Assembly (NCBI GenBank): GCA_021797055.1
Contig: JAKAAI010000006.1
Location: 1-44,516 of the forward strand
Direction: 5' to 3'
DNA from: Thermoplasmata archaeon
Lineage (GTDB): Archaea > Thermoplasmatota > Thermoplasmata > Thermoplasmatales > Thermoplasmataceae
Length of the DNA: 44,516 bases
In this document: one piece after another, positions 16,031 to 26,516 of the stretch
How the letters are laid out: each line of letters opens with the position of its first letter
Numbering within the stretch: position 1 is the first letter of the stretch
The notes under the pieces: generated by a model
The model's input: only the letters and a program-made list of their open reading frames with translations
The model's database searches: none
What the model was told of the DNA's origin: nothing
Made by a program: the position numbers and the translations under genes

Positions 16031-18706
16031 GTGAAAAAAATGGATGTCCAAATGCTTTCCGAACTCGGTTTTGTAAGGAAGAGGTGTGTGAAATGCGGAA
16101 AGTACTTCTGGACTATTTTGCAGGACAGGATGACCTGTGGCGATACTGATTGTGATGGATATTCATTCATAGGTAAGCATTTTACAAAAAGGAGATTCGA
16201 TAATAATGAAATGAGGGATCTTTTCATAAATTATTTCATCAAAGATCATACATTGCTTAAACCGTACCCTGTTGTTCCAAGGTGGAGAGAGGATGTTTTG
16301 CTTGTCAATGCCTCGATTTACGATTTCCAGCCGCATGTTACATCAGGTCTTGTCAAACCACCCGCAAATCCAATTGTGATGTCGCAGCCCAGCATCCGTA
16401 TGACAGATGTTGATCTTGTAGGTGAAACTGGCAGGCATCTGACCAGTTTTGAGATGCTTTGCCATGACTCATTCAACACTGAGAAAAACACTGTTTATTG
16501 GATTGACGGGACAATATCCCGTTCATTTTCATTCTTCACAGAAGCTATGGGTATAAAGCCCGATACCATAACATATGTTGAAAAACCTTGGAGCGGTGGC
16601 GGGAACGCCGGTGATGCCATGGAGGTTTTTGTTGGCGGGCTTGAGATTGCAACACTTGTATTCATGGATATGAAGATGGATCCAGTCGGAAAATTTGAGG
16701 TAGACGGTCAAAAATATTCTAAAATGGATCTACAGATTGTCGATACAGGTTACGGACTTGAAAGATTGTCCTGGCTGTCGTATGCCACCAGTACAATATA
16801 CGACTTCCTCTACCCGGATATAATAAGGAAGATTCTGGATATTGCAGGAAAGGGGCTCCTTGATCCTGTCCTGCTTCGTTCCATTACTGAGAGCTCAGTT
16901 CAGATGCCTGACAAAAATATTCAGGATAGAATTTCTCACTTATTTAAGACCAGGGATCCTGGTGTTTCCAAATATGACGAGAAGTCTGCACTTAAGGCTT
17001 TCAAGGATTCAAAAGCTGTCTACACAATAGCCGACCATACGAGATCAATACTTTTCCTACTGTCAAACTATGTAATACCATCCAATGTAAAGGTAGGCTA
17101 CCTTGAGAGAATACTTTTAAGGAGGACATTTAGAGCATTCTCCAGCCTTGGCGTTGACAACATACTTCTGGATTTACTGAAGATGCAGTATTCACGTTTT
17201 TCGTCCATCCTGAATGAAATGGACTGGGATTTCGCAGAGAAGGCAGTAACTGATGAATTGAGCAAATATAAAGCAGCACTTCAGGAGGGAGAATCCATTA
17301 TTTCGAGGATGATTGCTAAAACTGGCGTGATAAGCGAAAAGGATGCAATCCAGCTTTATGATTCGCATGGTCTGGATCCAGAAACAATCGAGAGGATATC
17401 TGAAGAAAAAGGAGGGCGGGTGGAGATTCCTTCGGATTTTCATGTGAAGGTTATGTCGTTGCACGAACCGAAGCGCCAGAACAAAAAACAGATTACAATC
17501 CCTGCATCACTTGAGACCAGACCACTTTATTATGACGATACCCAGATATCCGATTTTACTGGTCTGGTACTTTACAGCTCCGGAGGCATTATCATAACAA
17601 ACCAGACTGCATTTTATCCTGAGGGTGGTGGCCAGCCATGCGATCTGGGCTATTTTGAATATGGGAATAAGAGGATAAACGTAACCTACGTTGAAAAGAT
17701 AGGAAAGGCAATTATTCACCATGTTGACTCTCATATACCGGAAAAAACGAGAATAAAGGGTCATATTGACAGGTTCAGAAGGAAGAGGTTAATGTACCAT
17801 CATTCCGCAACTCACCTCTTACTGGCAGTTACTCGAGAAATACTGGGTAAACATGTATGGCAGGCAGGTGCACAGAAAGGGGTTGATGAATCCAGAATAG
17901 ATATTACCCATTTTTCACGGCTAAGCGATGAGGAAGTGGAAAAAATAGAAAAACGGTGTCTTGAGCTTATTTCAAAGGGGGCCAAGATTATAGTGAGAAA
18001 TATGGAGTGGTATTCAGCGCTTGACAGATTTGGGTTTTCACTGTTCCAGGGTGGTGTTCCACTGGACAGCAAGCTAAGGGTGGTTGAGATTGAGGGGATT
18101 GATGCCGAAGGATGCGGTGGAACTCATCTGGATAATATTAATACACTTGGTTTCATCAAGATTATTCGGACTGAAACTGTCCAGGAAGGTATCCAGAGAA
18201 TCATATTTGCGGCAGGTGAAGCTGCACTGCTCCGGACACAAAAGGTATACAGATCACTTCGATCCATACAGCTTGACCTTGGCGTAGAAGAGGATAAAGT
18301 GGAGGTGGCTTTCCACAAAACTTTCAATCAACTTGTTGAATTGAAAAAACAGGTCGAAACACTTCTCAAGGCTAGGGTAAATGATATTATAAAAAATTCA
18401 ACAGATTTTGAGGATGGTTCTTTTCCCTTAAGATGTATAGATACCAAACTGAATGAGGAAGAATTAAAATTGATCTCAAAAATTGCCTCGTCTGAGAAGA
18501 AATACGTTTACCTTATTACCAATGCCCGTCAGGATGAGTCCAGGAAACTGTTCATTAGCCCGTCATTTGACGCCAATGAATTTATGAGGAAGTTCCAGGG
18601 AAAACATATCAATATACTTAATGGCAATAAATTCCTGGTGGAGTTCAGTAGCGATCTTGATACTGCAAAGTTAATAAGCATGATTACAAATAGAAGCAAA
18701 GAGTGA
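16031..18706 (+). CDS. alaS: Alanyl-tRNA synthetase (archaeal type)
   Basis: An 891-residue class II synthetase that charges tRNA-Ala and clears mischarged Ser and Gly. The archaeal N-terminus carries a Cys-rich segment (KRCVKCGKYFW and CGDTDCDGYSFIG). The aminoacylation core follows (WIDGTISRSFSFFTEAMG, KPWSGGGNAGDAMEVFVGG, QIVDTGYGLERLSW). The editing domain is intact: HSATH (His591, His595) and CGGTH (Cys695, His699). A C-Ala-like region completes the protein. The GTG start is favoured by an AT-rich element (AAAATTATTA at 16004) 27 nt upstream. The stop is immediately followed by the ATG of the S2P-like gene. Confidence 0.97.
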   Translation: MKKMDVQMLSELGFVRKRCVKCGKYFWTILQDRMTCGDTDCDGYSFIGKHFTKRRFDNNEMRDLFINYFIKDHTLLKPYPVVPRWREDVLLVNASIYDFQPHVTSGLVKPPANPIVMSQPSIRMTDVDLVGETGRHLTSFEMLCHDSFNTEKNTVYWIDGTISRSFSFFTEAMGIKPDTITYVEKPWSGGGNAGDAMEVFVGGLEIATLVFMDMKMDPVGKFEVDGQKYSKMDLQIVDTGYGLERLSWLSYATSTIYDFLYPDIIRKILDIAGKGLLDPVLLRSITESSVQMPDKNIQDRISHLFKTRDPGVSKYDEKSALKAFKDSKAVYTIADHTRSILFLLSNYVIPSNVKVGYLERILLRRTFRAFSSLGVDNILLDLLKMQYSRFSSILNEMDWDFAEKAVTDELSKYKAALQEGESIISRMIAKTGVISEKDAIQLYDSHGLDPETIERISEEKGGRVEIPSDFHVKVMSLHEPKRQNKKQITIPASLETRPLYYDDTQISDFTGLVLYSSGGIIITNQTAFYPEGGGQPCDLGYFEYGNKRINVTYVEKIGKAIIHHVDSHIPEKTRIKGHIDRFRRKRLMYHHSATHLLLAVTREILGKHVWQAGAQKGVDESRIDITHFSRLSDEEVEKIEKRCLELISKGAKIIVRNMEWYSALDRFGFSLFQGGVPLDSKLRVVEIEGIDAEGCGGTHLDNINTLGFIKIIRTETVQEGIQRIIFAAGEAALLRTQKVYRSLRSIQLDLGVEEDKVEVAFHKTFNQLVELKKQVETLLKARVNDIIKNSTDFEDGSFPLRCIDTKLNEEELKLISKIASSEKKYVYLITNARQDESRKLFISPSFDANEFMRKFQGKHINILNGNKFLVEFSSDLDTAKLISMITNRSKE

Positions 18707-20425
18707 ATGAAACAAAATAACGATATCGATCAGGTTATTTCTATCGCATCCAGTTATTTTAAATTCAGTACTGAGGATATATCGGATGATTCTGCGATTC
18801 TTATGCTGAAAGATCGTGAAAAGGGTGACCTGGAGACATTCAGAAAATTTTTAAATGAAATAGAAAAACTTGGATTCACTGCCTTTACTGGAAATGAATA
18901 TTCATACCGTATTTATGTAAGCAGGAAACAATATGGACCTAAGAAGACATTATTCTCAAAAAGAATTAAGCTTGTCCTGTTCTTATTATCAATTATTACC
19001 GTATTTTATGCAGGTTATTCGTACCAGGTTTCTTTCACAGTTCAGACCTCTGTTGCTTATAACTTAAGCTACGTTTTTGTCTTCTTTGTTTCTCCAGTTT
19101 TCAGTATAATTCTATTCAGAGAGGTTGGAAGATACGTCGCATTCAAGACAGAAGGGATGCATTATTCACTTCCCATCCTGATACCAGATCCAATTGGGCT
19201 GGGCACAATGGGATCTATTATAAGCCAGTCGCAGCCATTCCTTTCAAAAAAGGCAATGTTAAAATCCGGCCTCTATCCTTTGATTCTTGGCTTTTCATTA
19301 TCGGCACTATTCCTCTTAACGGGTATTTTTCTGATACCGAACCCATCCCATTTATTGATACCCGTAAACTCCCCTGTCACTAAGCTCAGTCTGCCGGTGA
19401 TATTTTCGCTGATATTTTTCAGGTTCGCCCCGGAGACTGTCGCACTTAACCTTTTATCCTACGCTGGGTGGGTAGGAATAGTGATAAATGCATTCAATGC
19501 GTTTCCTCTTGGTTACTTAGACGGAGGGTTGATCTTTTCATCTCTTGAACCAGATTATTCTAAAATTGCAAGTTACCTGTCTGTAATAGTAATAGCTGCC
19601 CTGTCTTTTATATACCCATCCTGGTTTATAATTCTTGTTTTTGCCATAGTTCTTGGGATTCAGGGTCCAACGCCACTTTATGCCCTCAGGTCTCTAAGCA
19701 GAAAGAGCAGGCTGGCAATAGTGCTCTCGATATTTTTCGTCGTTGCTGGAATGGTTCCCATTCCTGTTCATATAGTTCCAACTAATTTTGATATGCACAT
19801 GGAACAGAGCACCTACCTTATAACAAATGGCAGTCGGGAGAATGTCACATTGAATGTATCCCTGACAGACAGTTCAAGTTCTATAATTGTCCCAGCCTTC
19901 AATATTAATCCGGCAATTCCGTTTACGGTTTTTTCGAATTCACCCTCCATATATCCTGGAAAAACGTCAAATTTCCTGCTTTCCCTTGGCACATATTCTA
20001 TGGCTTCTACCGGTATCCATAATTACACAATATCAGCTTATTCCGGTACCTCTGTGATTAAATGCAATTTTATGATCATGGAAATAAACTCAAGCACAGA
20101 TCTGTCCTTCTCCAACTCAAATCCACTCATTAAGAATGGAAATCCAGGCACACCCATAAACCTCACATTTCTTTACAGTTCAATCGGAGAAGAGAATATC
20201 ACACTGTATTCAATTGCACCAGATAATTTCAACTACACAATCAAGCTTGAAAATCTTACGTTGGCATATTCAGGCTCAGCTGAAATACTTTCAAGGCCAT
20301 TCAGTGCCAATTCCGGAGTGCCAATATATGTTTCACTGCTTTCGTATGAGAAGGTTAAGGATTGGGAAATAGTTGCAATGGTTCACAACTTTGACGGTGC
20401 AGTGGCCATTATAACGCTTTTATAG
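18707..20425 (+). CDS. Site-2 protease (M50)-like membrane protein, predicted catalytically inactive
   Basis: This 572-residue protein has a soluble N-terminal part (1-80), a hydrophobic core of about eight helices (85-350) and a Ser/Asn-rich extracytoplasmic beta domain (350-572) with many N-x-S/T sequons. The core aligns with archaeal M50 proteases: the HExGH helix appears as FREVGRYVAFKTEGM, the next segment as LIPDPIGLGTMGSI, and the third-ligand motif as NAFPLGYLDGG with Asp272. Both zinc histidines are arginine (Arg138, Arg142) while Glu139 remains. I infer a pseudoprotease with a scaffolding or substrate-binding role. The ATG abuts the alaS stop, and the AcoX-type kinase gene follows after 9 nt. 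Confidence 0.8.
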   Translation: MKQNNDIDQVISIASSYFKFSTEDISDDSAILMLKDREKGDLETFRKFLNEIEKLGFTAFTGNEYSYRIYVSRKQYGPKKTLFSKRIKLVLFLLSIITVFYAGYSYQVSFTVQTSVAYNLSYVFVFFVSPVFSIILFREVGRYVAFKTEGMHYSLPILIPDPIGLGTMGSIISQSQPFLSKKAMLKSGLYPLILGFSLSALFLLTGIFLIPNPSHLLIPVNSPVTKLSLPVIFSLIFFRFAPETVALNLLSYAGWVGIVINAFNAFPLGYLDGGLIFSSLEPDYSKIASYLSVIVIAALSFIYPSWFIILVFAIVLGIQGPTPLYALRSLSRKSRLAIVLSIFFVVAGMVPIPVHIVPTNFDMHMEQSTYLITNGSRENVTLNVSLTDSSSSIIVPAFNINPAIPFTVFSNSPSIYPGKTSNFLLSLGTYSMASTGIHNYTISAYSGTSVIKCNFMIMEINSSTDLSFSNSNPLIKNGNPGTPINLTFLYSSIGEENITLYSIAPDNFNYTIKLENLTLAYSGSAEILSRPFSANSGVPIYVSLLSYEKVKDWEIVAMVHNFDGAVAIITLL

Positions 20426-20434
20426 GTAATTTAA

Positions 20435-21475
20435 ATGAAAATGGCATTCTTCATTAATCCAGCAGCAGGGTCGGGCTTCTTCCTCAATCAGAAGGATTCA
20501 AGGTCTGACTACATTACAAACCAGGAAAGACTGATAGCGATAGAAGCTGGGAATGCCTTCCTGAGGGCCATAGATCAATCGAAACTGCAGATAGTGACAC
20601 CAACCGGTATAATGGGGTCAATATCACTGGAGGAGAATAACTTGGGGGCAGTTTTGGAGGTTGAAGTTGCCAGGTATAACACGACAGTTAATGATACTGT
20701 TAAATTTATAAAATCAATCAATAATATGAATGTTGATTTATTAGTATTTGTCGGTGGTGATGGAACCGCCAGAGACATACTAGAAAACATAGACGCTAAA
20801 ATCCCCGTTCTTGGTGTCCCATCTGGGCTGAAGATGTACAGTGGCATTTTTGCTATAACACCCCAAAGAGCGGCGGAGGTTGTGAACGCCTTTGCAGCTG
20901 GATCCGAGCTTGTTGAGCCAGCGGATATTTTGGATTTGGATGAAGATAGAAAAATTAGGCATTACGGAACGCTGTTGAAACCATCAAGCGAATGGGTTGT
21001 GCCATCAGGAAAGACCGAATACCTTACCTCTGATCCATCTGATATCGTTGACTTCATATTTGATTATCTCGAAGATGATTGCACCTACATAATCGGAACT
21101 GGAGCAACTTGCAAAAAGATCATGCTCAAGATGGGGATCGAATCTGATCCTTTGGCCATTGATATTGTCAGGGGACGGAAGCTAACAAAATCTGACGCCA
21201 ATGAAAAGGACCTGCTAGCATTATCAGATAAATGCATAAAAATAATCATTTCACCTCTTGGAGGGCAGAACTTTTTGCTTGGTCACGGAAACAGGCAGAT
21301 TACTGGTAGAGTCTTAGAAAAAATAGGTTTTTCAAACATAATCGTTATTTCTGCTCCTGAAAAAATAGAGTATACCGACAGGCTCTTCATTGATGTGGAT
21401 ACTGCGGAGTTACCTAGCTACGTGAAGGTTCTAATTGGTTACGGAAAATACAGGGTTATGAAAATAGTGCAATAA
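20435..21475 (+). CDS. ATP-NAD/AcoX-family kinase-like protein
   Basis: A 346-residue protein of the ATP-NAD kinase/AcoX superfamily, which phosphorylates NAD, polyprenols, lipids or unknown substrates. The signature LLVFVGGDGTARDI is at about 107-120, preceded by INPAAGSGFF and followed by VLGVPSGLKMYSGIFA, as in the AcoX subgroup. A C-terminal segment SPLGGQNFLLGHGNRQ is also typical of the subgroup. NAD kinase activity is possible but not shown; the AcoX group has no firmly established reaction that I know of. It lies 9 nt after the S2P-like gene, apparently in the alaS transcript. Confidence 0.85.
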   Translation: MKMAFFINPAAGSGFFLNQKDSRSDYITNQERLIAIEAGNAFLRAIDQSKLQIVTPTGIMGSISLEENNLGAVLEVEVARYNTTVNDTVKFIKSINNMNVDLLVFVGGDGTARDILENIDAKIPVLGVPSGLKMYSGIFAITPQRAAEVVNAFAAGSELVEPADILDLDEDRKIRHYGTLLKPSSEWVVPSGKTEYLTSDPSDIVDFIFDYLEDDCTYIIGTGATCKKIMLKMGIESDPLAIDIVRGRKLTKSDANEKDLLALSDKCIKIIISPLGGQNFLLGHGNRQITGRVLEKIGFSNIIVISAPEKIEYTDRLFIDVDTAELPSYVKVLIGYGKYRVMKIVQ

Positions 21476-21548
21476 TCTGCAGTGGCAGCTTCGAATCCAA
21501 TAAATAAAACTTTTAAGGCTCCTTGCCTTTGACCTTGAAGGAAAGTGA

Positions 21549-23273
21549 ATGGAAAGTTCTAACCGCAGTAATACATTCGCCGATTTATCTAGATTCATGA
21601 GAAGATCGCCGAAACTAGTCTCTTATGTGATTCCTCTCATGATATTTCTTTCCCTGGATTATATCGTTACTGGGAAAATATTTCCCATATTGTTCGTCAT
21701 ACTTCTTCCACTGGCACTGGTGATTATATTTGACAAAATGTTTATTGCAGTGACACATTTTTACTTTCCAACGAGAAGGGTTTTTTTCCATGATTTCCTG
21801 AACTTCTTTATCTCCGGGATTTACTTCCTGATATTATCACTGCTGTTTCCATACATACCTATCGTATTCAGGGCTGTGATAGCTGTCACATCGACTGGCC
21901 TATTGAGATCGATGGTATTCTTTGTATACTATACTGACAGACCGGAGTATCTTATCCTGCCTTCTATGCTGTACACAATATCGACACTGATCCCCGCCCT
22001 CGTTCTGATGCCTTCTGCCGACCTGCTAATTGATGCTGTCGTATCATCACTTATTTTTATAGCTGGTGGAATATCATTTGCATATTTTCCAATGAGACGG
22101 TTCACAAAAGAATTCGGGCAGAGCCCGGTCTCGATACTCAACTTTTTCCTGAATATACATTCAAAATCGAACATTGAAACCGGCAGTATGTTCTTTTCTA
22201 AACTCTACGGAAATAAGCGAACAGTCCCCGTAAAGATCGTCAGCATTGAAAATATGAAACGTGCAAGAAAAGTACTGATGATATTCCCGTATGTTCACCC
22301 GGGACCGTTTGGTTCCATTGGGACAAGTAACCTTCCAGCAAAGCTTCAGGAAAGACTTGCTGATCTTTCCACGGATGTAATGGTATTCCACACATCGACC
22401 ACAAACAGCAACAACAGCGCTTCAGATGCTGATGTTGACAGTATAGCTGATGGTGTCCGAAGTGGATTGGAAAATCTTGCTTATACTGATGTCTGCACAA
22501 AAATAAAGAAGATAAACAGCGGCAAGATTTCTGTTTCTATGATAAGGATCGGAAATTTTGGAATAGGTTCCTTGATCCCGGAAAGAGAAAGGTTTGATGA
22601 TGTAAGCTTGACTGAAGGTCTCAAGATAACGGAACGCATGAAACAGTCTGGGGCTGACGATTTTATAGTGGTTGACGCTCAGAATCATTTCTCGCATGGT
22701 GCGAGTGCACTCAGCGACTGTTCTCAGCATCTGAAAACGTTTGAGCGAGAATTTCTACACAATGAACCTAAGAACAAAATAATTACAGGTTATTCCAGAG
22801 TTGAAGGTAAGAGCCCGGGTCTCGGCCCAATGGGCATCCAGTGCATAGTATTCAACAGCCAGGGCAAGTACCAGGCTATAGTTCTTACAGATTCAAACAA
22901 CATAAAGGAAGAAGTCATGGAACTTGCAGAAAAAAAAGTTGATGGGCTCGTTTCCTATCTTGATATTTTCACAACAGACAATCACTATGTCAACCAGGGT
23001 ACCCTAGACATGAATCCTCTTGGCGAGAGGGATGATAATGAATATGTTTCTGATCTGATAAAGGAATCTGTCGAGAAGGCTATCTCCAACTGCGAAGAAT
23101 GTGTTGCGGGTGAAGCTTCAACCGACGTAACAGTCTCAATGGGTGAGGAAAATATGTTTGAAAAACTTTTAACAAGTGTTTTCAGCTCTCTCAAGGGTGC
23201 AAAATATTCAATCGTCGGCATCGTGGCCGTGACAGTGATATCTTCCTTTCTGGTATTCAGCTTGCATCCTTAG
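21549..23273 (+). CDS. DUF2070 family membrane protein
   Basis: A 574-residue archaeal membrane protein with about six helices in the first 180 residues, a large soluble domain and a final helix at the C-terminus (SIVGIVAVTVISSFLVFSL). The soluble part carries the DUF2070 hallmarks PYVHPGPFGSIGTSNLP, VVDAQNHFSHGASAL and YSRVEGKSPGLGPMGIQC. The conserved His, Asp and Asn residues suggest an enzyme active site, but the function is unknown. CTTTTAAGG at 21510-21518 may be the TATA box and GAAGGAAAGTG just before the ATG a ribosome site. The 3' end overlaps that of aroC by 17 bp. Confidence 0.88.
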   Translation: MESSNRSNTFADLSRFMRRSPKLVSYVIPLMIFLSLDYIVTGKIFPILFVILLPLALVIIFDKMFIAVTHFYFPTRRVFFHDFLNFFISGIYFLILSLLFPYIPIVFRAVIAVTSTGLLRSMVFFVYYTDRPEYLILPSMLYTISTLIPALVLMPSADLLIDAVVSSLIFIAGGISFAYFPMRRFTKEFGQSPVSILNFFLNIHSKSNIETGSMFFSKLYGNKRTVPVKIVSIENMKRARKVLMIFPYVHPGPFGSIGTSNLPAKLQERLADLSTDVMVFHTSTTNSNNSASDADVDSIADGVRSGLENLAYTDVCTKIKKINSGKISVSMIRIGNFGIGSLIPERERFDDVSLTEGLKITERMKQSGADDFIVVDAQNHFSHGASALSDCSQHLKTFEREFLHNEPKNKIITGYSRVEGKSPGLGPMGIQCIVFNSQGKYQAIVLTDSNNIKEEVMELAEKKVDGLVSYLDIFTTDNHYVNQGTLDMNPLGERDDNEYVSDLIKESVEKAISNCEECVAGEASTDVTVSMGEENMFEKLLTSVFSSLKGAKYSIVGIVAVTVISSFLVFSLHP

Positions 23274-24372
23274 AATTACTGCTGAAAATTCTACTTGTCA
23301 AAGCAGGATTCCCAGATGACATGATTATATCCATGAGACAATACGAAACCATTGTCTGCACAACAGGAAGTGCACGGATTGCAATGCATGGATCATGTCT
23401 TCCCCTGATTTTTAGCGTAACTGGCTCATGTGTATGAAGATCGACGGTCTCCACTTCCTTCCTGATTGAGGATGTTGGTTTAACAGCGACCTTTAAGGTG
23501 ATCGGCATGCCGTTAGTTATGCCGCCAAGTATACCCCCATTATGATTGCTTGTCGTAATGAACCGGTTATTCCTGAACTGGATTTTGTCCTGAACCTCGC
23601 TGCCCTTCATGGATGACATTGCAAAACCGCTGCCAAATTCTATCCCCTTAACTGCCGGTATAGAAAAGATTGCATGTGATAATACGGATTCAACGGAATC
23701 AAAGAATGGCTCCCCTATTCCTGGCGGGATATTCTCAATCCTCACGCTTATGATGCCTCCAACACTATCTCCTTCAGACTGCAGATTTCTGATAAAGGAG
23801 TGTGCTTTGCTGTCCGAATCATGATCAGGCATTCTGGTTTTAAAACCATAGGCATCAAAAGGGCTGCCAGGAACATTATCCGTCCTGATGTTACCAATGG
23901 AACTTATCCAGGCGTTTACAAATATGCTGTTCCTCAACAATATATCGGCGCAGATGGACCCAGCAGCTACGATCGGTGCAGTCATTCTTCCTGAAAAGAA
24001 ACCGCCACCAGAGTAGTTCCTGAATTCACCGTATTTCAGAAAGGATGTAAGATCTGCATGGCCAGGCCTTGGACTGTTCTTAATATCAGAATAGTGATCG
24101 CTTATTGTATCTGTATTTCGTATAATAACCGTAACTGGCCCACCGTCTGTGTGCCCATTGACGATTCCAGATACAATTTCAGGCACGTCCTGTTCCTTTC
24201 TCTGTGTCGTGATATCACTTTGTGCAGGTCGCCGCAGATCAAGCCACTTTTGCATGTTATCTTTATCGATTACAATACCAGAGGGCAGACCATCAAGTAT
24301 AGCACCAACAAGTTCTCCATGAGATGAGCCGAAGAGAGTGAGTTTCAATCTGGAACCTAGGGTAAATGCCAC
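23257..24372 (-). CDS. aroC: Chorismate synthase
   Basis: This enzyme converts 5-enolpyruvylshikimate-3-phosphate to chorismate using reduced flavin, the last common step of aromatic amino acid synthesis. Signatures include LTLFGSSHGELVGAILDGLP, the arginine-rich DLRRPAQSDITTQRKEQD, PGHADLTSFLKYG and FSGRMTAPIVAAGSIC. The open frame extends to 24483, but family proteins begin near the FGxSHG motif. A TATA box (24391-24398) lies 26 nt upstream of a GTG at 24372, giving 371 residues starting MAFTLGSRLKLTLFG. I chose that start. No other shikimate gene is nearby. Confidence 0.95.
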   Translation of the reverse strand: MAFTLGSRLKLTLFGSSHGELVGAILDGLPSGIVIDKDNMQKWLDLRRPAQSDITTQRKEQDVPEIVSGIVNGHTDGGPVTVIIRNTDTISDHYSDIKNSPRPGHADLTSFLKYGEFRNYSGGGFFSGRMTAPIVAAGSICADILLRNSIFVNAWISSIGNIRTDNVPGSPFDAYGFKTRMPDHDSDSKAHSFIRNLQSEGDSVGGIISVRIENIPPGIGEPFFDSVESVLSHAIFSIPAVKGIEFGSGFAMSSMKGSEVQDKIQFRNNRFITTSNHNGGILGGITNGMPITLKVAVKPTSSIRKEVETVDLHTHEPVTLKIRGRHDPCIAIRALPVVQTMVSYCLMDIIMSSGNPALTSRIFSSNSKDAS

Positions 24373-24390
24373 TATTCTCCATGTTAATGC

Positions 24391-24398
24391 AATATAAA
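24391..24398 (-). promoter_or_regulatory. TATA box for aroC
   Basis: TTTATATT on the minus strand starts 26 nt before the GTG at 24372. It lies inside the upstream-extended open frame, which argues that the longer frame is not the protein start. Confidence 0.6.
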
Positions 24399-24545
24399 AT
24401 GTTGCCATTCCAAGATAACAAAGCAGGATGATCCCTTTTGTCCTGGTCTGGAAGGAAATTAATACCTGTTTTCTGTATAACATTATAGCGAACTGAAATA
24501 TTAAGAAATATCAGAAAAGACTATAAGAAACTATTAATTCTCATT

Positions 24546-26516
24546 TTGCCTATGGTACCCGTGGATGAAGTCTCTGAAGATGTCGACGAGTGGGTAACCA
24601 AATTAAACATAAAGAGCACGAAAGATGTTCAGATACCGAAGATACTTTTTGATCAGGTTATAGGACAGGATGAAGCAGCTCAGGTAGTTAAGAAGGCAGC
24701 CATGCAGAAGCGACACGTGCTACTTATTGGCGACCCTGGAACGGGTAAGTCAATGCTTGCACAGTCAATGGTTGATTTTCTCCCAAAGGAGGAGCTGGAG
24801 GATATAGTAGTCTTTCCAAATCCAGAGGACAATAATAAGCCAAAAATCAAGACTTATCCAGCCGGAAGGGGAAAGGAGATAGTCCGGCAGTACCAAATGA
24901 GGGCCGAACGCGAGAAAAGGGACAAGTCAAGAGGCATACTTTTCATAATTATATCGGTATTTCTATTCGGTCTGATAATATTCATATTCGATCATGATTT
25001 CACTGTCATTTTTCTTGCAATAATGGCGGCTGCATTCATTTACCTAATACTTGCACTTAATCCAGCATTCAGGAATGAGAAAGCACTGATTCCCAAGATT
25101 CTGGTCCAGCATAACCCTAATGAAAAACCACCATTCATAGACTCAACGGGGGCCCACAGCGGTGCACTCCTTGGCGATGTAAGACACGATCCTTTCCAGT
25201 CAGGAGGTCTAGAGACCCCTGCTCATGATAGAGTGGAGGCCGGAAATATACATAAAGCACACAAGGGTGTGCTCTTTATCGATGAGATGAATCTTCTGAG
25301 AATGGAGAGCCAGCAGGCCCTTTTGACAGCCATGCAGGAAAAGAAGTATTCTATTTCGGGGCAGAGCGAAAGAAGCGCTGGTGCCATGGTGCAGACCGAA
25401 CCTGTCCCATGCGATTTTATTCTGGTTGCAGCGGGGAACCTAGATGCTGTACAGGCAATCCACCCCGCACTCAGATCCAGAATACGTGGTTATGGTTACG
25501 AGGTTTATGTAAACAATACAATTGATGATAATGACGAGAATCGCAAAAAGATCGTTCAGTTTATTGCCCAGGAAATTGCAAAGGATAAAAAGATCCCAGA
25601 CTTTGACCTCAGTGCCATATCCGAAATTATTAAGGAGGCACAGAGGAGAGCAGGAAGAAAGGGCAAACTCACTCTCAGGTTAAGGGAACTTGGTGGCCTT
25701 ATACGTGTTGCTGGGGACATAGCGATTACGGATAAGATACCAATTGTATCAGCTGAGCAGGTGATAAGTGCCAGAACACTGAGTAAACCACTTGAGCAGC
25801 AGGTTGCAGATAGATCAATAGAGGTCAGGAAGAGCTATAAAACATTTCTCACCGAGGGCGGAATGATTGGAAGCGTTAACGGGCTTGCAGTGGTCGGTGC
25901 AAATAACGGGATGGCTGATTATACTGGAATAGTTATGCCAATCGTTGCAGAGGTCACCCCTGCGCTTCGAAAAGGCCAGGGAACTGTCATCGCGACTGGT
26001 AACCTTGGCAAGATTGCGAAGGAAGCTGTTACAAATGTTTCTGCGGTGATCAAGAAAATCAGTGGTGCCGATATTTCAGATATGGATATACACATTCAGT
26101 TCATAGGAACCTATGATGGTGTGGAAGGTGATTCTGCGAGCATATCTATTGCTACAGCCATAATTTCAGCAATTGAACAGTTGCCTGTTGATCAGAGCAC
26201 AGCCATGACAGGATCAATAAGCGTGAGGGGTAATGTTCTGCCAGTTGGCGGGGTTGCGGCAAAAGTTGAGGCTGCTATCGATTCTGGACTAAAGAAAGTC
26301 CTTGTTCCTGCATCGAATTATGGAGACATAATACTTGATCAGAAACACAAGGGAAGGATTGAGATAATACCTGTCTCAACAATCAAGGAAGTGCTGGAGA
26401 ATGCACTGATCGAATCACCTGAGAGACAGAGCATAATGTCAAAAGTTACTGAAATATTTTCTCCAAAACCGCCCCTTTCAAAGATTTCAGGTAAGAATGG
26501 CCCATCCATCGGTTAA
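24546..26516 (+). CDS. lonB: Membrane-bound ATP-dependent Lon protease (LonB)
   Basis: A 656-residue archaeal LonB. The AAA+ domain has Walker [10 protein letters not shown] (from residue 62) and Walker [12 protein letters not shown]. Between them sits the archaeal insertion with two membrane helices ([19 protein letters not shown] and [18 protein letters not shown]), anchoring the hexamer to the cytoplasmic membrane. The protease domain shows [14 protein letters not shown] with nucleophile Ser530 and [10 protein letters not shown] with Lys573; the 43-residue spacing matches LonB. It degrades misfolded and regulatory proteins. TTG at 24546 lies 25-26 nt after CTATAAG; ATG at 24552 is the alternative. 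The cgi121 gene overlaps its last 20 bases. Confidence 0.97.
   Translation: MPMVPVDEVSEDVDEWVTKLNIKSTKDVQIPKILFDQVIGQDEAAQVVKKAAMQKRHVLLIGDPGTGKSMLAQSMVDFLPKEELEDIVVFPNPEDNNKPKIKTYPAGRGKEIVRQYQMRAEREKRDKSRGILFIIISVFLFGLIIFIFDHDFTVIFLAIMAAAFIYLILALNPAFRNEKALIPKILVQHNPNEKPPFIDSTGAHSGALLGDVRHDPFQSGGLETPAHDRVEAGNIHKAHKGVLFIDEMNLLRMESQQALLTAMQEKKYSISGQSERSAGAMVQTEPVPCDFILVAAGNLDAVQAIHPALRSRIRGYGYEVYVNNTIDDNDENRKKIVQFIAQEIAKDKKIPDFDLSAISEIIKEAQRRAGRKGKLTLRLRELGGLIRVAGDIAITDKIPIVSAEQVISARTLSKPLEQQVADRSIEVRKSYKTFLTEGGMIGSVNGLAVVGANNGMADYTGIVMPIVAEVTPALRKGQGTVIATGNLGKIAKEAVTNVSAVIKKISGADISDMDIHIQFIGTYDGVEGDSASISIATAIISAIEQLPVDQSTAMTGSISVRGNVLPVGGVAAKVEAAIDSGLKKVLVPASNYGDIILDQKHKGRIEIIPVSTIKEVLENALIESPERQSIMSKVTEIFSPKPPLSKISGKNGPSIG

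Noticed and set aside
24373..24483. Longer N-terminus for chorismate synthase
   Set aside because: The extra 37 residues precede the conserved family start and contain the TATA box that fits the GTG at 24372.
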